Below, piece by piece: positions 10,001 to 21,437 of a DNA stretch of 64,000 nucleotides. Made by a program: the position numbers and the translations under genes. Origin of the DNA: Henricia sp. BOLD:AAB3569 (Eukaryota > Echinodermata > Asteroidea > Spinulosida > Echinasteridae); contig JBBELK010001623.1 in assembly GCA_037783545.1 (NCBI GenBank), forward strand, positions 90,269-154,268. Reading direction: 5' to 3'. Each line of letters begins with the position of its first letter. The stretch's first letter is position 1. The notes beneath the pieces are model-generated. The model ran no database searches, had not been told where the DNA came from, and was given only the letters and a program-made list of their open reading frames with translations.

Positions 10001-11246
10001 TTTAGGGAAAACGGAGCTCGGCTGCGTGGTTATTCCCCTAACCGTGGCTGTTGGGACACCCTGCGCATGCGCCGCGCTGATGTACATTTGTACGGCCGTT
10101 GACTCACCCCAGATTGTGACGGGAATTAGGTCAAAGTGTGTCCCAAATGCCGGCAAATTTGGAAATCAAGGAATTTTCCAACCAACTTCAAATTTTGCAT
10201 GCTCCAAACTGTATATATTCCGCACTTGTCATGCAAAATTGACAGATTTTCGCTGGGAAATGACGGAGAAATTTCAGAGTTTAGGGAAAACGGAGCTCGG
10301 CTGCGTGGTTATTCCCCTAACCGTGGCTGTTGGGACACCCTGCGCATGCGCCGCGCTGATGTACATTTGTACGGCCGTTGACTCACCCCAGATTGTGACG
10401 GGAATTAGGTCAAAGTGTGTCCCAAATGCCGGCAGATTTGGAAATCAAGGAATTTGTTCAACCAACTTCAAATTTTGCATGCTCCAAACTGTATATATTC
10501 CGCACTTGTCATGCAAAATTGACAGATTTTCGCTGGGAAATGACGGAGAAATTTCAGAGTTTAGGGAAAACGGAGCTCGGCTGCGTGGTTATTCCCCTAA
10601 CCGTGGCTGTTGAGACACCCTGCGCATGCGCCGCGCAGGTGTACATTTTTACGGCCGTTGACTCACCCCAGATTGTGACGGGAATTAGGTCAAAGTGTGT
10701 CCCAAATGCCGGCAAATTTGGAAATCAAGGAATTTTCTAACCAACTTCAAATTTTGCATGCTCCAAACTGTATATATTCCGCACTTGTCATGCAAAATTG
10801 ACAGATTTTCGCTGGGAAATGAGGGAGAAATTTCAGAGTTTAGGGAAAACGGACCTCGGCTGCGTGGTTATTCCCCTAACCGTGGCTGTTGGGACACCCT
10901 GCGCATGCGCCGCGCTGGTGTTCATTTGTACGGCCGTTGACTCACCCCAGATTGTGACGGGAATGAGGTCAAAGTGTGTCCCAAATGCCGGCAAATTTGG
11001 AAATCAAGGAATTTTCCAACCAACTTCAAATTTTGCATGCTCCAAACTGTATATATTCCGCACTTGTCATGCAAAATTGACAGATTTTCGCTGGGAAATG
11101 ACGGAGAAATTTCAGAGTTTAGGGAAAACGGAGCTCGGCTGCGTGGTTATTCCCCTAACCGTGGCTGTTGGGACACCCTGCGCCGCGCTGGTGTACATTT
11201 GTACGGCCGTTGACTCACCCCAGATTGTGACGGGAATTAGGTCAAA
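7097..11246 (+). repeat. 15-mer higher-order repeat, copy B
   Basis: Copy B repeats copy A at a constant offset of 4156 bp up to the last monomer, which is 273 rather than 279 bp. Differences visible by eye are few. They include GAGAAAATTCAG with TTTATGG near 7776, TTGCTTGC near 8536, TACGACCG near 8709, consensus bases at 10229-10315 where copy A has CATATTTT, GAAATGTCAG and CCCATAACC, and GGTGTTCATTT near 10920. The block 7097-9031 is also a third copy of the 1935 bp 7-mer. Confidence 0.92.
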
Positions 11247-11525
11247 GTGTGTCCCAAATGCCGGCAAATTTGGAAATCAAGGAATTTTCCAACCAACTTC
11301 AAATTTTGCATGCTCCAAACTGTATATATTCCGCACTTGTCATTCAAAATTGACAGATTTTCGCTGGGAAATGACGGAGAAATTTCAGAGTTTAGGGAAA
11401 ACGGAGCTCGGCTGCGTGGTTATTCCCCTAACCGTGGCTGTTGGGACACCCTGCGCATGCGCCGCGCTGGTGTACATTTGTACGGCCGTTGACTCACCCC
11501 AGATTGTGACGGGAATTAGGTCAAA

Positions 11526-12356
11526 GTGTGTCCCAAATGCCGGCAAATTTGGAAATCAAGGAATTTTCCAACCAACTTCAAATTTTGCATGCTCCAAACT
11601 GTATATATTCCGCACTTGTCATGCAAAATTGACAGATTTTCGCTGGGAAATGACGGAGAAATTTCAGAGTTTAGGGAAAACGGAGCTCAGCTGCGTGGTT
11701 ATTCCCCTAACCGTGGCTGTTGGGACACCCTGCGCCGCGCTGGTGTACATTTGTACGGCCGTTGACTCACCCCAGATTGTGACGGGAATTAGGTCAAAGT
11801 GTGTCCCAAATGCCGGCAAATTTGGAAATCAAGGAATTTTTCAACCAACTTCAAATTTGGCATGCTCCAAACTGTATATATTCCGCACTTGTCATGCAAA
11901 ATTGACAGATTTGTGCTGGGAAATGACGGAGAAATTTCAGAGTTTAGGGAAAACGGAGCTCGGCTGCGTGGTTATTCCCCTAACCGTGGCTGTTGGGACA
12001 CCCTGCGCATGCGCCGCGCTGGTGTACATTTGTACGGCCGTTGACTCACCCCAGATTGTGACGGGAATTAGGTCAAAGTGTGTCCCAAATGCCGGCAAAT
12101 TTGGAAATCAAGGAATTTTCCAACCAACTTCAAATTTTGCATGCTCCAAACTGTATATATTCCGCACTTGTCATGCAAAATTGACAGATTTTCGCTGGGA
12201 AATGACGGAGAAATTTCAGAGTTTAGGGAAAACGGAGCTCGGCTGCGTGGTTATTCCCCTAACCGTGGCTGTTGGGACACCCTGCGCATGCGCCGCGCTG
12301 GTGTACATTTGTACGGCCGTTGACTCACCCCAGATTGTGACGGGAATTAGGTCAAA
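11526..12356 (+). repeat. Trimer higher-order repeat, 831 bp, copy 1
   Basis: Three monomers (273, 279, 279 bp) are marked by GAGCTCAGCTG in the first and by AAATTTGGCATGC with GATTTGTGCTGG in the second. The set repeats immediately at 12357. Confidence 0.9.
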
Positions 12357-13187
12357 GTGTGTCCCAAATGCCGGCAAATTTGGAAATCAAGGAATTTTCC
12401 AACCAACTTCAAATTTTGCATGCTCCAAACTGTATATATTCCGCACTTGTCATGCAAAATTGACAGATTTTCGCTGGGAAATGACGGAGAAATTTCAGAG
12501 TTTAGGGAAAACGGAGCTCAGCTGCGTGGTTATTCCCCTAACCGTGGCTGTTGGGACACCCTGCGCCGCGCTGGTGTACATTTGTACGGCCGTTGACTCA
12601 CCCCAGATTGTGACGGGAATTAGGTCAAAGTGTGCCCCAAATGCCGGCAAATTTGGAAATCAAGGAATTTTTCAACCAACTTCAAATTTGGCATGCTCCA
12701 AACTGTATATATTCCGCACTTGTCATGCAAAATTGACAGATTTGTGCTGGGAAATGACGGAGAAATTTCAGAGTTTAGGGAAAACGGAGCTCGGCTGCGT
12801 GGTTATTCCCCTAACCGTGGCTGTTGGGACACCCTGCGCATGCGCCGCGCTGGTGTACATTTGTACGGCCGTTGACTCACCCCAGATTGTGACGGGAATT
12901 AGGTCAAAGTGTGTCCCAAATGCCGGCAAATTTGGAAATCAAGGAATTTTCCAACCAACTTCAAATTTTGCATGCTCCAAACTGTATATATTCCGCACTT
13001 GTCATGCAAAATTGACAGATTTTCGCTGGGAAATGACGGAGAAATTTCAGAGTTTAGGGAAAACGGAGCTCGGCTGCGTGGTTATTCCCCTAACCGTGGC
13101 TGTTGGGACACCCTGCGCATGCGCCGCGCTGGTGTACATTTGTACGGCCGTTGACTCACCCCAGATTGTGACGGGAATTAGGTCAAA
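12357..13187 (+). repeat. Trimer higher-order repeat, 831 bp, copy 2
   Basis: Same lengths and markers as 11526-12356, with one visible difference: GTGTGCCCC at 12630-12638 instead of GTGTGTCCC. Confidence 0.9.
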
Positions 13188-14291
13188 GTGTGTCCCAAAT
13201 GCCGGCAAATTTGGAAATCAAGGAATTTTCCAACCAACTTCAAATTTTGCATGCTCCAAACTGTATATATTCCGCACTTGTCATGCAAAATTGACAGATT
13301 TTCGCTGGGAAATGACGGAGAATTTTCAGAGTTTAGGGAAAACGGAGCTCGGCTGCGTGGTTATTCCCCTAACCGTGGCTGTTGGGACACCCTGCGCCGC
13401 GCTGGTGTACATTTGTACGGCCGTTGACTCACCCCAGATTGTGACGGGAATTAGGTCAAAGTGTGTCCCAAATGTCGGCAAATTTGGAAATCAAGGGATT
13501 TTCCAACCAACTTCAAATTTTGCATGCTCCAAACTGTATATATTCCGCACTTGTCATGCAAAATTGACAGATTTTCGCTGGGAAATGACGGAGAAATTTC
13601 AGAGTTTAGGGAAAACGGAGCTCAGCTGCGTGGTTATTCCCCTAACCGTGGCTGTTGGGACACCCTGCGCCGCGCTGGTGTACATTTGTACGGCCGTTGA
13701 CTCACCCCAGATTGTGACGGGAATTAGGTCAAAGTGTGTCCCAAATGCCGGCAAATTTGGAAATCAAGGAATTTTTCAACCAACTTCAAATTTGGCATGC
13801 TCCAAACTGTATATATTCCGCACTTGTCATGCAAAATTGACAGATTTGTGCTGGGAAATGACGGAGAAATTTCAGAGTTTAGGGAAAACGGAGCTCGGCT
13901 GCGTGGTTATTCCCCTAACCGTGGCTGTTGGGACACCCTGCGCATGCGCCGCGCTGGTGTACATTTGTACGGCCGTTGACTCACCCCAGATTGTGACGGG
14001 AATTAGGTCAAAGTGTGTCCCAAATGCCGGCAAATTTGGAAATCAAGGAATTTTCCAACCAACTTCAAATTTTGCATGCTCCAAACTGTATATATTCCGC
14101 ACTTGTCATGCAAAATTGACAGATTTTCGCTGGGAAATGACGGAGAAATTTCAGAGTTTAGGGAAAACGGAGCTCGGCTGCGTGGTTATTCCCCTAACCG
14201 TGGCTGTTGGGACACCCTGCGCATGCGCCGCGCTGGTGTACATTTGTACGGCCGTTGACTCACCCCAGATTGTGACGGGAATTAGGTCAAA
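13188..14291 (+). repeat. Tetramer higher-order repeat, 1104 bp, with a hybrid monomer
   Basis: Monomers at 13188 (GAGAATTTTCAG), 13461, 13734 (TTTGGCATGC, GATTTGTGCTGG) and 14013. The 13461 monomer carries AATGTCGGC and CAAGGGATT on its left. On its right it has GAGCTCAGCTG and the 273 bp form, not the GTAAGGCCG right end seen with that left half at 2104, 4039, 8195 and 14565. The first two monomer types recur at 14292 and 14565, an offset of 1104 bp. Confidence 0.85.
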
Positions 14292-14843
14292 GTGTGTCCC
14301 AAATGCCGGCAAATTTGGAAATCAAGGAATTTTCCAACCAACTTCAAATTTTGCATGCTCCAAACTGTATATATTCCGCACTTGTCATGCAAAATTGACA
14401 GATTTTCGCTGGGAAATGACGGAGAATTTTCAGAGTTTAGGGAAAACGGAGCTCGGCTGCGTGGTTATTCCCCTAACCGTGGCTGTTGGGACACCCTGCG
14501 CCGCGCTGGTGTACATTTGTACGGCCGTTGACTCACCCCAGATTGTGACGGGAATTAGGTCAAAGTGTGTCCCAAATGTCGGCAAATTTGGAAATCAAGG
14601 GATTTTCCAACCAACTTCAAATTTTGCATGCTCCAAACTGTATATATTCCGCACTTGTCATGCAAAATTGACAGATTTTCGCTGGGAAATGACGGAGAAA
14701 TTTCAGAGTTTAGGGAAAACGGAGCTCGGCTGCGTGGTTATTCCCCTAACCGTGGCTGTTGGGACACCCTGCGCATGCGCCGCGCTGGTGTACATTTGTA
14801 AGGCCGTTGACTCACCCCAGATTGTGACGGGAATTAGGTCAAA

Positions 14844-15863
14844 GTGTGTCCCAAATGCCGGTAAATTTGGAAATCAAGGAATTTTCCAACCAACTTCAAA
14901 ATTTGCATGCTCCAAACTGTATATATTCCGCACTTGTCATGCAAAATTGACAGATTTTCGCTGGGAAATGACGGAGAAATTTCAGAGTTTAGGGAAAACG
15001 GAGCTCGGCTGCGTGGTTATTCCTCTAACCGTGGCTGTTGGGACACCCTGCGCATGCGCCGCGCTGATGTACATTTGTACGGCCGTTGACTCACCCCAGA
15101 TTGTGACGGGAATTAGGTCAAAGTGTGTCCCAAATGCCGGCAAATTTGGAAATCAAGGAATTTTCCAACCAACTTCAAAATTTGCATGCTCCAAACTGTA
15201 TATATTCCGCACTTGTCATGCAAAATTGACAGATTTTCGCTGGGAAATGACGGAGAAATTTCAGAGTTTAGGGAAAACGGAGCTCGGCTGCGTGGTTATT
15301 CCCCTAACCGTGGCTGTTGGGACACCCTGCGCATGCGCCGCGCTGGTGTACATTTGTACGGCCGTTGACTCACCCCAGATTGTGACGGGAATTAGGTCAA
15401 AGTGTGTCCCAAATGCCGGCAAATTTGGAAATCAAGGAATTTTCCAACCAACTTCAAATTTTGCATGCTCCAAACTGTATATATTCCGCACTTGTCATGC
15501 AAAATTGACAGATTTTCGCTGGGAAATGACGGAGAAATTTCAGAGTTTAGGGAAAACGGAGCTCGGCTGCGTGGTTATTCCCCTAACCGTGGCTGTTGGG
15601 ACACCCTGCGCATGCGCCGCGCTGGTGTACATTTGTACGGCCGTTGACTCACCCCAGATTGTGACGGGAATTAGGTCAAAGTGTGTCCCAAATGCCGGCA
15701 AATTTGGAAATCAAGGAATTTTCCAACCAACTTCAAAATTTGCATGCTCCAAACTGTATATATTCCGCACTTGTCATGCAAAATTGACAGATTTTCGCTG
15801 GGAAATGACGGAGAAATTTCAGAGTTTAGGGAAAACGGAGCTCGGCTGCGTGGTTATTCCCCT
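14844..15863 (+). repeat. Monomers of the AAAATTTGCATG subfamily left of the insert
   Basis: Monomers at 14844, 15123 and the truncated one at 15681 have TTCAAAATTTGC where the consensus is TTCAAATTTTGC; the monomer at 15402 has the consensus. The same variant marks three successive monomers on the far side of the insert, so the insert sits inside a small amplified subfamily. The last monomer is cut after TTATTCCCCT at 15863. Confidence 0.85.
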
Positions 15864-16034
15864 TTAATTTTCTATTGTATGTCAGAGTTCCTATTTGCAT
15901 AGGTATGCAGAGGTGTTGAGGTAGTTTAAGGAAGGCGGGAAGGTCACTTGACTGTTTTCGACTACACGCATCGGACAGCCCAATTTTTTCTTAAGATGAG
16001 GGTCCGTCTGCCGATTGACGGTGTATTTACGAAT

Positions 16035-16076
16035 CTAACGGCCTTGAGCTTTGCAGTTTTTGTTTTCTTGCTGCAG
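16035..16076 (+). promoter_or_regulatory. Putative branch point and 3' splice acceptor
   Basis: CTAAC at 16035-16039 matches the metazoan branch-point consensus. It is followed by a pyrimidine-rich tract (16057-16074) and CAG ending at 16076. The branch A to AG distance of about 38 nt is typical. There is no upstream exon in the insert, so this would be the 3' end of an intron whose 5' part was left behind. Confidence 0.5.
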
Positions 16077-16170
16077 CTGGCACCCCATGCCAACGCAAGA
16101 GTGGGAACAACAGACGTATAGGTTGGCAATAAAGAAAGGCGCCCAAACAGGTATCATAACCTGTGAAAAG

Positions 16171-16293
16171 GTAAGTCTACGTACAAGGCTAGCAGCATTT
16201 AGCATTGCGTCCTGGACGCGCGCGTCCGTTGCTTGTCGTCGGAGTACGGTGCTCCCCAAAACAGTGTGTATATTTTGTTGTTTCTCTCCACAG
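16171..16293 (+). other. Putative 123 bp GT-AG intron
   Basis: Bounded by GTAAGT (16171-16176) and a CT-rich tract ending in CCACAG (16288-16293). It contains the 14 bp perfect palindrome GGACGCGCGCGTCC at 16214-16227. A short intron with a consensus donor and a good polypyrimidine tract is unlikely in random sequence but not impossible, so this remains a prediction. Confidence 0.45.
16214..16227. repeat. 14 bp perfect palindrome, CpG-rich
   Basis: GGACGCGCGCGTCC equals its own reverse complement and holds four CpG steps with an alternating CG core. It lies within the predicted intron. Function unknown. Confidence 0.8.
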
Positions 16294-16376
16294 GTTGCGC
16301 AGGGTTGGAAATGGGAAGGGGGGACAAAATAGAAAATATTTTATTGCCGTTTGAGCGGGGCGAATTAGGAAATAAT

Positions 16377-17309
16377 AACCGTGGCTGTTGGGACACCCTG
16401 CGCATGCGCCGCGCTGGTGTACATTTGTACGGCCGTTGACTCAACCCAGATTGTGACGGGAATTAGGTCAAAGTGTGTCCCAAATGCCGGCAAATTTGGA
16501 AATCAAGGAATTTTCCAACCAACTTCAAAATTTGCATGCTCCAAACTGTATATATTCCGCACTTGTCATGCAAAATTGACAGATTTTCGCTGGGAAATGA
16601 CGGAGAAATTTCAGAGTTTAGGGAAAACGGAGCTCGGCTGCGTGGTTATTCCCCTAACCGTGGCTGTTGGGACACCCTGCGCATGCGCCGCGCTGGTGTA
16701 CATTTGTACGGCCGTTGACTCACCCCAGATTGTGACGGGAATTAGGTCAAAGTGTGTCCCAAATGCCGGCAAATTTGGAAATCAAGGAATTTTCCAACCA
16801 ACTTCAAAATTTGCATGCTCCAAACTGTATATATTCCGCACTTGTCATGCAAAATTGACAGATTTTCGCTGGGAAATGACGGAGAAATTTCAGAGTTTAG
16901 GGAAAACGGAGCTCGGCTGCGTGGTTATTCCCCTAACCGTGGCTGTTGGGACACCCTGCGCATGCGCCGCGCTGGTGTACATTTGTACGGCCGTTGACTC
17001 ACCCCAGATTGTGACGGGAATTAGGTCAAAGTGTGTCCCAAATGCCGGCAAATTTGGAAATCAAGGAATTTTCCAACCAACTTCAAAATTTGCATGCTCC
17101 AAACTGTATATATTCCGCACTTGTCATGCAAAATTGACAGATTTTCGCTGGGAAATGACGGAGAAATTTCAGAGTTTAGGGAAAACGGAGCTCGGCTGCG
17201 TGGTTATTCCCCTAACCGTGGCTGTTGGGACACCCTGCGCATGCGCCGCGCTGGTGTACATTTGTACGGCCGTTGACTCACCCCAGATTGTGACGGGAAT
17301 TAGGTCAAA
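16377..17309 (+). repeat. AAAATTTGCATG subfamily right of the insert
   Basis: One truncated monomer, then three 279 bp monomers (16473, 16752, 17031), all with TTCAAAATTTGC, matching the variant on the left of the insert. The first has TCAACCCAG instead of TCACCCCAG at 16440-16448. Confidence 0.85.
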
Positions 17310-20300
17310 GTGTGTCCCAAATGCCGGCAAATTTGGAAATCAAGGAATTTTCCAACCAACTTCAAATTTTGCATGCTCCAAACTGTATATATTCCGCACT
17401 TGTCATGCAAAATTGACAGATTTTCGCTGGGAAATGACGGAGAAATTTCAGAGTTTAGGGAAAACGGAGCTCGGCTGCGTGGTTATTCCCCTAACCGTGG
17501 CTGTTGGGACACCCTGCGCCGCGCTGGTGTACATTTGTACGGCCGTTGACTCACCCCAGATTGTGACGGGAATTAGGTCAAAGTGTGTCCCAAATGCCGG
17601 CAAATTTGGAAATCAAGGAATTTTCCAACCAACTTCAAATTTTGCATGCTCCAAACTGTATATATTCCGCACTTGTCATGCAAAATTGACAGATTTTCGC
17701 TGGGAAATGACGGAGAATTTTCAGAGTTTAGGGAAAACGGAGCTCGGCTGCGTGGTTATTCCCCTAACCGTGGCTGTTGGGACACCCTGCGCCGCGCTGG
17801 TGTACATTTGTACGGCCGTTGACTCACCCCAGATTGTGACGGGAATTAGGTCAAAGTGTGTCCCAAATGTCGGCAAATTTGGAAATCAAGGGATTTTCCA
17901 ACCAACTTCAAATTTTGCATGCTCCAAACTGTATATATTCCGCACTTGTCATGCAAAATTGACAGATTTTCGCTGGGAAATGACGGATAAATTTCAGAGT
18001 TTAGGGAAAACGGAGCTCGGCTGCGTGGTTATTCCCCTAACCGTGGCTGTTGGGACACCCTGCGCATGCGCCGCGCTGGTGTACATTTGTACGGCCGTTG
18101 ACTCACCCCAGATTGTGACGGGAATTAGGTCAAAGTGTGTCCCAAATGCCGGCAAATTTGGAAATCAAGGAATTTTCCAACCAACTTCAAATTTTGCATG
18201 CTCCAAACTGTATATATTCCGCACTTGTCATGCAAAATTGACAGATTTTCGCTGGGAAATGACGGAGAAATTTCAGAGTTTAGGGAAAACGGAGCTCGGC
18301 TGCGTGGTTATTCCCCTAACCGTGGCTGTTGGGACACCCTGCGCCGCGCTGGTGTACATTTGTACGGCCGTTGACTCACCCCAGATTGTGACGGGAATTA
18401 GGTCAAAGTGTGTCCCAAATGCCGGCAAATTTTGAAATCAAGGAATTTTCCAACCAACTTCAAATTTTGCATGCTCCAAACTGTATATATTCCGCACTTG
18501 TCATGCAAAATTGACAGATTTTCGCTGGGAAATGACGGAGAAATTTCAGAGTTTAGGGAAAACGGAGCTCGGCTGCGTGGTTATTCCCCTAACCGTGGCT
18601 GTTGGGACACCCTGCGCATGCGCCGCGCTGTTGTACATTTGTACGGCCGTTGACTCACCCCAGATTGTGACGGGAATTAGGTCAAAGTGTGTCCCAAATG
18701 CCGGCAAATTTGGAAATCAAGGAATTTTCCAACCAACTTCAAATTTTGCATGCTCCAAACTGTATATATTCCGCACTTGTCATGCAAAATTGACAGATTT
18801 TCGCTGGGAAATGACGGAGAAATTTCAGAGTTTAGGGAAAACGGAGCTCGGCTGCGTGGTTATTCCCATAACCGTGGCTGTTGGGACACCCTGCGCCGCG
18901 CTGGTGTACATTTGTACGGCCGTTGACTCACCCCAGATTGTGACGGGAATTAGGTCAAAGTGTGTCCCAAATGCCGGCAAATTTGGAAATCAAGAATTTT
19001 CCAACCAACTTCAAATTTTGCATGCTCCAAACTGTATATATTCCGCACTTGTCATGCAAAATTGACAGATTTTCGCTGGGAAATGACGGAGAAATTTCAG
19101 AGTTTAGGGAAAACGGAGCTCGGCTGCGTGGTTATTCCCCTAACCGTGGCTGTTGGGACACCCTGCGCATGCGCTTGTGTACATTTCTACGGCCGTTGAC
19201 TCACCCCAGATTGTGACAGGAATTAGGTCAAAGTGTGTCCCAAATGCCGGCAAATTTGGAAATCAAGGAATTTTCCAACCAACTTCAAATTTTGCATGCT
19301 CCAAACTGTATATATTCCGCACTTGTCATGCAAAATTGACAGATTTTCGCTGGGAAATGACGGAGAAATTTCAGAGTTTAGGGAAAACGGAGCTCGGCTG
19401 CGTGGTTATTCCCCTAACCGTGGCTGTTGGGACACCCTGCGCCGCGCTTGTGTACATTTCTACGGCCGTTGACTCACCCCAGATTGTGACGGGAATTAGG
19501 TCAAAGTGTGTCCCAAATGCCGGCAAATTTGGAAATCAAGGAATTTTTCAACCAACTTCAAATTTTGCATGCTCCAAACTGTATATATTCCGCACTTGTC
19601 ATGCAAAATTGACAGATTTTCGCTGGGAAATGACGGAGAAATTTCAGAGTTTAGGGAAAACGGAGCTCGGCTGCGTGGTTATTCCCCTAACCGTGGCTGT
19701 TGGGACACCCTGCGCATGCGCCGCGCTGGTGTACATTTGTACGGCCGTTGACTCACCCCAGATTGTGACGGGAATTGGGTCAAAGTGTGTCCCAAATGCC
19801 GGCAAATTTGGAAATCAAGGAATTTTCCAACCAACTTCAAATTTTGCATGCTCCAAACTGTATATATTCCGCACTTGTCATGCAAAATTGACAGATTTTC
19901 GCTAGGAAATGACGGAGAAATTTCAGAGTTTAGGGAAAACGGAGCTCGGATGCGTGGTTATTCCCCTAACCGTGGCTGTTGGGACACCCTGCGCATGCGC
20001 CGCGCTGGTGTACATTTGTACGGCCGTTGACTCACCCCAGATTGTGACGGGAATTGGGTCAAAGTGTGTCCAAAATGCCGGCAAATTTGGAAATCAAGGA
20101 ATTTTCCAACCAACTTCAAATTTTGCATGCTCCAAACTGTATATATTCCGCACTTGTCATGCAAAATTGACAGATTTTCGCTGGGAAATGACGGAGAAAT
20201 TTCAGAGTTTAGGGAAAACGGAGCTCGGCTGCGTGGTTATTCCCCTAACCGTGGCTGTTGGGACACCCTGCGCCGCGCTGGTGTACATTTGTACGGCCGT

Positions 20301-20611
20301 TGACTCACCCCAGATTGTGACGGGAATTAGGTCAAAGTGTGTCCCAAATGCTGGCAAATTTGGAAATCAAGGAATTTTCCAACCAACTTCAAATTTTGCA
20401 TGCTCCAAACTGTATATATTCCGCACTTGTCATGCAAAATTGACAGATTTTCGCTGGGAGATGACGGAGAAATTTCAGAGTTTAGGGAAAACGGAGATCG
20501 GCTGCGTGGTTATTCCCCTAACCGTGGCTGTTGGGACACCCTGCGCATGCGCTGGTGTACATTTCTACGGCCGTTGACTCATCCCCAGATTGTGACGGGA
20601 ATTAGGTCAAA
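17310..20611 (+). repeat. Loosely organised satellite monomers
   Basis: Twelve monomers with no repeat unit of several monomers that I could establish. Monomers 17583 and 17856 repeat the GAGAATTTTCAG then AATGTCGGC pair of the left array, but 17856 lacks the GTAAGGCCG right end. Single-base losses occur at 18430-18434 (AATTTTGAAATC, giving a stop) and near 18993 (CAAGAATTTT). The first 274-type deletion (GCATGCGCTTGTG) is at 19167. Confidence 0.85.
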
Positions 20612-21437
20612 GTGTGTCCCAAATGCCGGCAAATTTGGAAATCATGGATTTTCCAACCAACTTCAAATTTTGCATGCTCCAAACTGTATATATTCCGCAC
20701 TTGTCATGCAAAATTGACAGATTTTCGCTGGGAAATGACGGAGAAATTTCAGAGTTTAGGGAAAACGGAGCTCGGCTGCGTGGTTATTCCCCTAACCGTG
20801 GCTGTTGGGACACCCTGCGCATGCGCCGCGCTGGTGTACATTTGTACGGCCGTTGACTCACCCCAGATTGTGACGGGAATTGGGTCAAAGTGTGTCCCAA
20901 ATGCTGGCAAATTTGGAAATCAAGGAATTTTCCAACCAACTTCAAATTTTGCATGCTCCAAACTGTATATATTCCGCACTTGTCATGCAAAATTGACAGA
21001 TTTTCGCTGGGAAATGACGGAGAAATTTCAGAGTTTAGGGAAAACGGAGCTCGGCTGCGTGGTTATTCCCCTAACCGTGGCTGTTGGGACACCCTGCGCC
21101 GCGCTGGTGTACATTTGTACGGCCGTTGACTCACCCCAGATTGTGACGGGAATTAGGTCAAAGTGTGTCCCAAATGCTGGCAAATTTGGAAATCAAGGAA
21201 TTTTCCAACCAACTTCAAATTTTGCATGCTCCAAACTGTATATATTCCGCACTTGTCATGCAAAATTGACAGATTTTCGCTGGGAGATGACGGAGAAATT
21301 TCAGAGTTTAGGGAAAACGGAGATCGGCTGCGTGGTTATTCCCCTAACCGTGGCTGTTGGGACACCCTGCGCATGCGCTGGTGTACATTTCTACGGCCGT
21401 TGACTCATCCCCAGATTGTGACGGGAATTAGGTCAAA
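20612..21437 (+). repeat. Trimer higher-order repeat, 826 bp, copy 1
   Basis: Monomers of 278, 273 and 275 bp. The first has CATGGATTTTCC (one base shorter than consensus). The second has AATGCTGGC. The third has AATGCTGGC, GGGAGATGACGG, GGAGATCGGC, the 5 bp GCGC-site deletion and CATCCCCAG. Further copies start at 21712 and 22538. Confidence 0.92.

Larger units (their letters stand above)
1..15863 (+). repeat. Satellite array, left block (about 57 monomers)
   Basis: Uninterrupted head-to-tail tandem repeat. The anchor GTGTGTCCC recurs at 169, 442, 721, 1006, 1279 and so on to 15681, with spacings almost always 273 or 279 bp. Every monomer lies in the same orientation. Monomers differ by only a few substitutions, and diagnostic variants recur in ordered blocks, which shows that segments of several monomers were copied together. 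The block begins mid-monomer at base 1, so the array extends beyond the window. It ends at the insert boundary after TTATTCCCCT. No gene is supported here. The open frame spanning 14-5569 is satellite: substitutions are not concentrated at third codon positions, and stop codons appear in copies at 5567 and 9723. Confidence 0.98.
16077..16332 (+). pseudogene. Putative two-exon gene fragment (unrecognised protein)
   Basis: Exon 16077-16170 (94 nt) follows the acceptor above. After one split-codon base it reads 31 codons, WHPMPTQEWEQQTYRLAIKK then GAQTGIITCEK. It is followed by a strong donor, GTAAGT at 16171. A second acceptor, TTTCTCTCCACAG, ends at 16293. The next exon continues in phase zero for 12 codons, VAQGWKWEGGTK, to a TAG ending at 16332. 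The 123 bp intron is a multiple of three and has no stop in this frame, so an unspliced reading is also open. I recognise no domain. With no start codon context, promoter or upstream exons this can only be a fragment. An AATAAA hexamer (16128-16133) lies within the exon on the plus strand and another on the minus strand (16340-16345), so strand is not certain. Confidence 0.45.
15864..16376 (+). other. 513 bp non-satellite insert interrupting the array
   Basis: The only stretch unlike the monomer. Satellite stops after TTATTCCCCT and resumes with AACCGTGGCTG. Removing 513 bp restores a normal monomer, with a one-base ambiguity because a T is present on both sides. I see no target-site duplication longer than that T and no poly(A) tail. 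The left end (TTAATTTTCTA) and the reverse complement of the right end (ATTATTTCCTA) agree at about 8 of 11 bases. That is too weak and AT-rich to call terminal inverted repeats. Inside are plausible splice signals and a short open frame, so it may be a gene fragment carried by a mobile element or moved by repair. I do not recognise its origin. Confidence 0.85.

Noticed and set aside
15864..15867. TTAA at the left insert junction as a piggyBac-type target duplication
   Set aside because: No TTAA at the right junction (AATAATAACC) and no convincing terminal inverted repeats.
16035..16259. Minus-strand frame in the insert as a gene
   Set aside because: No splice or coding signal supports it better than the plus strand, which has ordered acceptor, donor and acceptor signals. 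Kept only as an alternative because of a minus-strand AATAAA at 16340-16345.
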